NCBI RefSeq assembly: GCF_018812025.1
Contig: NC_063054.1
Location: 33,211,065 to 33,275,064, forward strand
Reading direction: 5' to 3'
Source: Megalobrama amblycephala
Taxonomy: Eukaryota; Chordata; Actinopteri; Cypriniformes; Xenocyprididae
Length of the DNA: 64,000 nt
A program made the translations under genes and the position numbers. Position 1 is the stretch's first letter, and every line of letters starts with the position of its first letter. This document shows positions 22,609 through 64,000 of this stretch, one piece after another. A model generated the notes under the pieces. It worked only from the letters and a program-made list of their open reading frames with translations, was not told the origin of the DNA and did not search any database.

Positions 22609-24120
22609 ACACAATTCAGCATGCTATCAGATATCACACTGTCCTGTAATGCACACCGAAGAGCACCACATACATTCTCCATCAGGTTATTAGCATCTCT
22701 CTCTGCCTGAGAAAAATATGCATTGCTTGTGAATATGGCTTAGCTCGCCTGCACCTTTGTGAAATAAAGTTCTCGGAGAAAACTCTGTCTCTGCCAGTTA
22801 TGGAAAATACCCTTCGATTACTGTGGTTCTGCTGCATAGATTCGTAAAGGCACAGAATAATATTAAATATCTGCAGAAATGTGTAATAAATGCTGGTTAA
22901 TGTGAGGTTGCATAGCACAGTATACTTGTAATATTTAACTAATCAATTCCTTTAAATAAAAAGAAAAATTATTCTAACACTATGCACATGCACGATATTA
23001 TGAGCACATTATGACAAAACCTCCATTTGAAATTCTAAACATGCTTAATATACTTTAAATACAATGAGATTAGTCACAATACACAAGCAGTATATAGACA
23101 TTTGTACTGTAAATATTTAAAACGTTCGTCACCTTGGTGCAAATCTGCGTGCAGAGGTTGACATGACCGCATCTCTGGACTTTACATTATCAACTATAAA
23201 ACAAACTCAGCTTGGGGTCAAAATGAACTTACACTTAAGAGTCAAATCTCTTCTGAAACGATTCAGAAGCACAACGAATAAAAGAAAACTCTAAAAATTC
23301 CTGAGTGAACAAGTTTTTGCATTGATTTCGTCCATATTCCTAATTGTAACAAGGACTATATGTATTATCTGGAGTATATAAACTGTCGTAAGTGTGTTCA
23401 GGCGGTCACAGGAAGTGTATCATCTGCAGAACATTCTGTTTCCTGTCTGACTTTGGAACTCAACATGTGCAACTTGTTCTGAACTGAACTGTGCCGCAGC
23501 GTTAAAAAAGCAGCTCATATTTTATTCTAATTAAAAATAGTTAAACGGTGTCCTGAATAGATTAACCTGGATTCCTTTGCTGTCTTTTATTTTAAATGAA
23601 ACATTTACGCTAATGTACTTCAGATGAGATGCAGGGTGTTGGCGATGAAGGATCCTTCGGTTGCTGCGATTCCTGGCGTTTTTCAGATACAGAGGATCCT
23701 GAACGTCGACCTGCGACTTTGTTGGGAAAAGGATGGACAGCTTCTTTGGGTAAAAATGACTGTGACTTCATGAAGTTTGGAGGTACAGAAACAGGAACAC
23801 AAGGCACTTTAAGACACCAGTTGCTCTACTTTCCCTCAAAGACGACTGACGGGACCAGCAAGGCCTCCAACAGTCTCAATAAATATATTAAAAACACACG
23901 ACATTCATTCAAACTCCTTGAAGATTCAATGTCCACAAGAAAACAAAACAACAAACTTCTTGAAAAGACGTCCTTGTAAACTGGATTCACAGCTTGGCCC
24001 AACCTTTAGTAGTCAGAAAGACTCTGTTTCCATCAGGTTGACTTTATTTTCCCTTTACAAGCACTGGGAACGCCGTCTGTCCCGACAAGGTGGAAATGGA
24101 AGCCTCTGGAGAGTCGGGCG
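22299..24120 (-). other. cep85l: cep85l 3' UTR with poly(A) signal
   Basis: On the minus strand the sequence after the cep85l stop has no coding signal until an AATAAA at 22304-22299. The UTR would be about 1.8 kb. It contains an (AT)n microsatellite at about 22541-22607. The plus-strand ORF at 23629-23979 has no recognisable content and is taken as chance. Confidence 0.6.

Positions 24121-64000
<39,880 letters not shown>

Noticed and set aside
22445..22710. ORFs rich in Tyr and Ile
   Set aside because: Translation of an (AT)n microsatellite; the same applies to ORFs at 28847-29228 and 49341-49526.
23629..23979. 116-codon plus-strand ORF
   Set aside because: Antisense to the cep85l 3' UTR, no recognisable protein, no splice or promoter context.

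Overview
The window is nuclear DNA of a ray-finned fish, most likely a cypriniform (minnow/carp/zebrafish group). The protein-coding exons have vertebrate gene structure with GT-AG introns, the gene order matches the vertebrate SLC35F1 / CEP85L / PLN neighbourhood (human 6q22), and the intervening DNA is packed with repeats typical of cyprinids: a truncated DANA-type SINE, a 5S-rRNA-headed SINE, and many short DNA transposons with terminal inverted repeats. There are no bacterial-style operons, CRISPR arrays or tRNA genes that I could see.

Layout. 1-2324: the 5' part of a Tf1/sushi-type LTR retrotransposon on the minus strand (LTR, gag, start of pol), inserted antisense in the last intron of slc35f1. 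2325-4647: rest of that intron, with a tandem array split by a TTAA-flanked DNA element. 4648-about 5820: last coding exon and 3' UTR of slc35f1 (+). 6609-19576: an eight-exon F-box protein gene (+, 517 aa reconstructed) that I cannot assign to a named family. 19577-22298: repeat-rich gap between convergent genes. 22299-64000: the 3' part of cep85l (minus strand, 11 exons, 498 residues read, 5' part outside the window).

The intron of cep85l between 39499 and 63836 (24 kb) hosts phospholamban (pln, +, 59649-59807, intact 52 aa, with a candidate non-coding first exon ending at 53174). About 1.7 kb downstream on the same strand is a 32-codon ORF (61365-61463) that looks like the membrane domain of phospholamban: same N-F pair, same heptad of zipper positions and the same C-terminal end, but no cytoplasmic phosphorylation domain. 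It has the length of sarcolipin. I regard this candidate tandem SERCA-regulating micropeptide gene as the most interesting item in the window.

The pln copy is itself unusual: Ser16 is present but the CaMKII site Thr17 is Ile, and the third membrane cysteine (46) is Tyr. Other points of interest are the self-priming signal and tandem in-frame stops of the retrotransposon, several nested transposon insertions with readable target duplications, a 1.2-kb near-perfect palindrome inside a cep85l intron, a THAP-domain DNA transposon remnant, and an unrecognised decayed coding fragment in the large cep85l intron.
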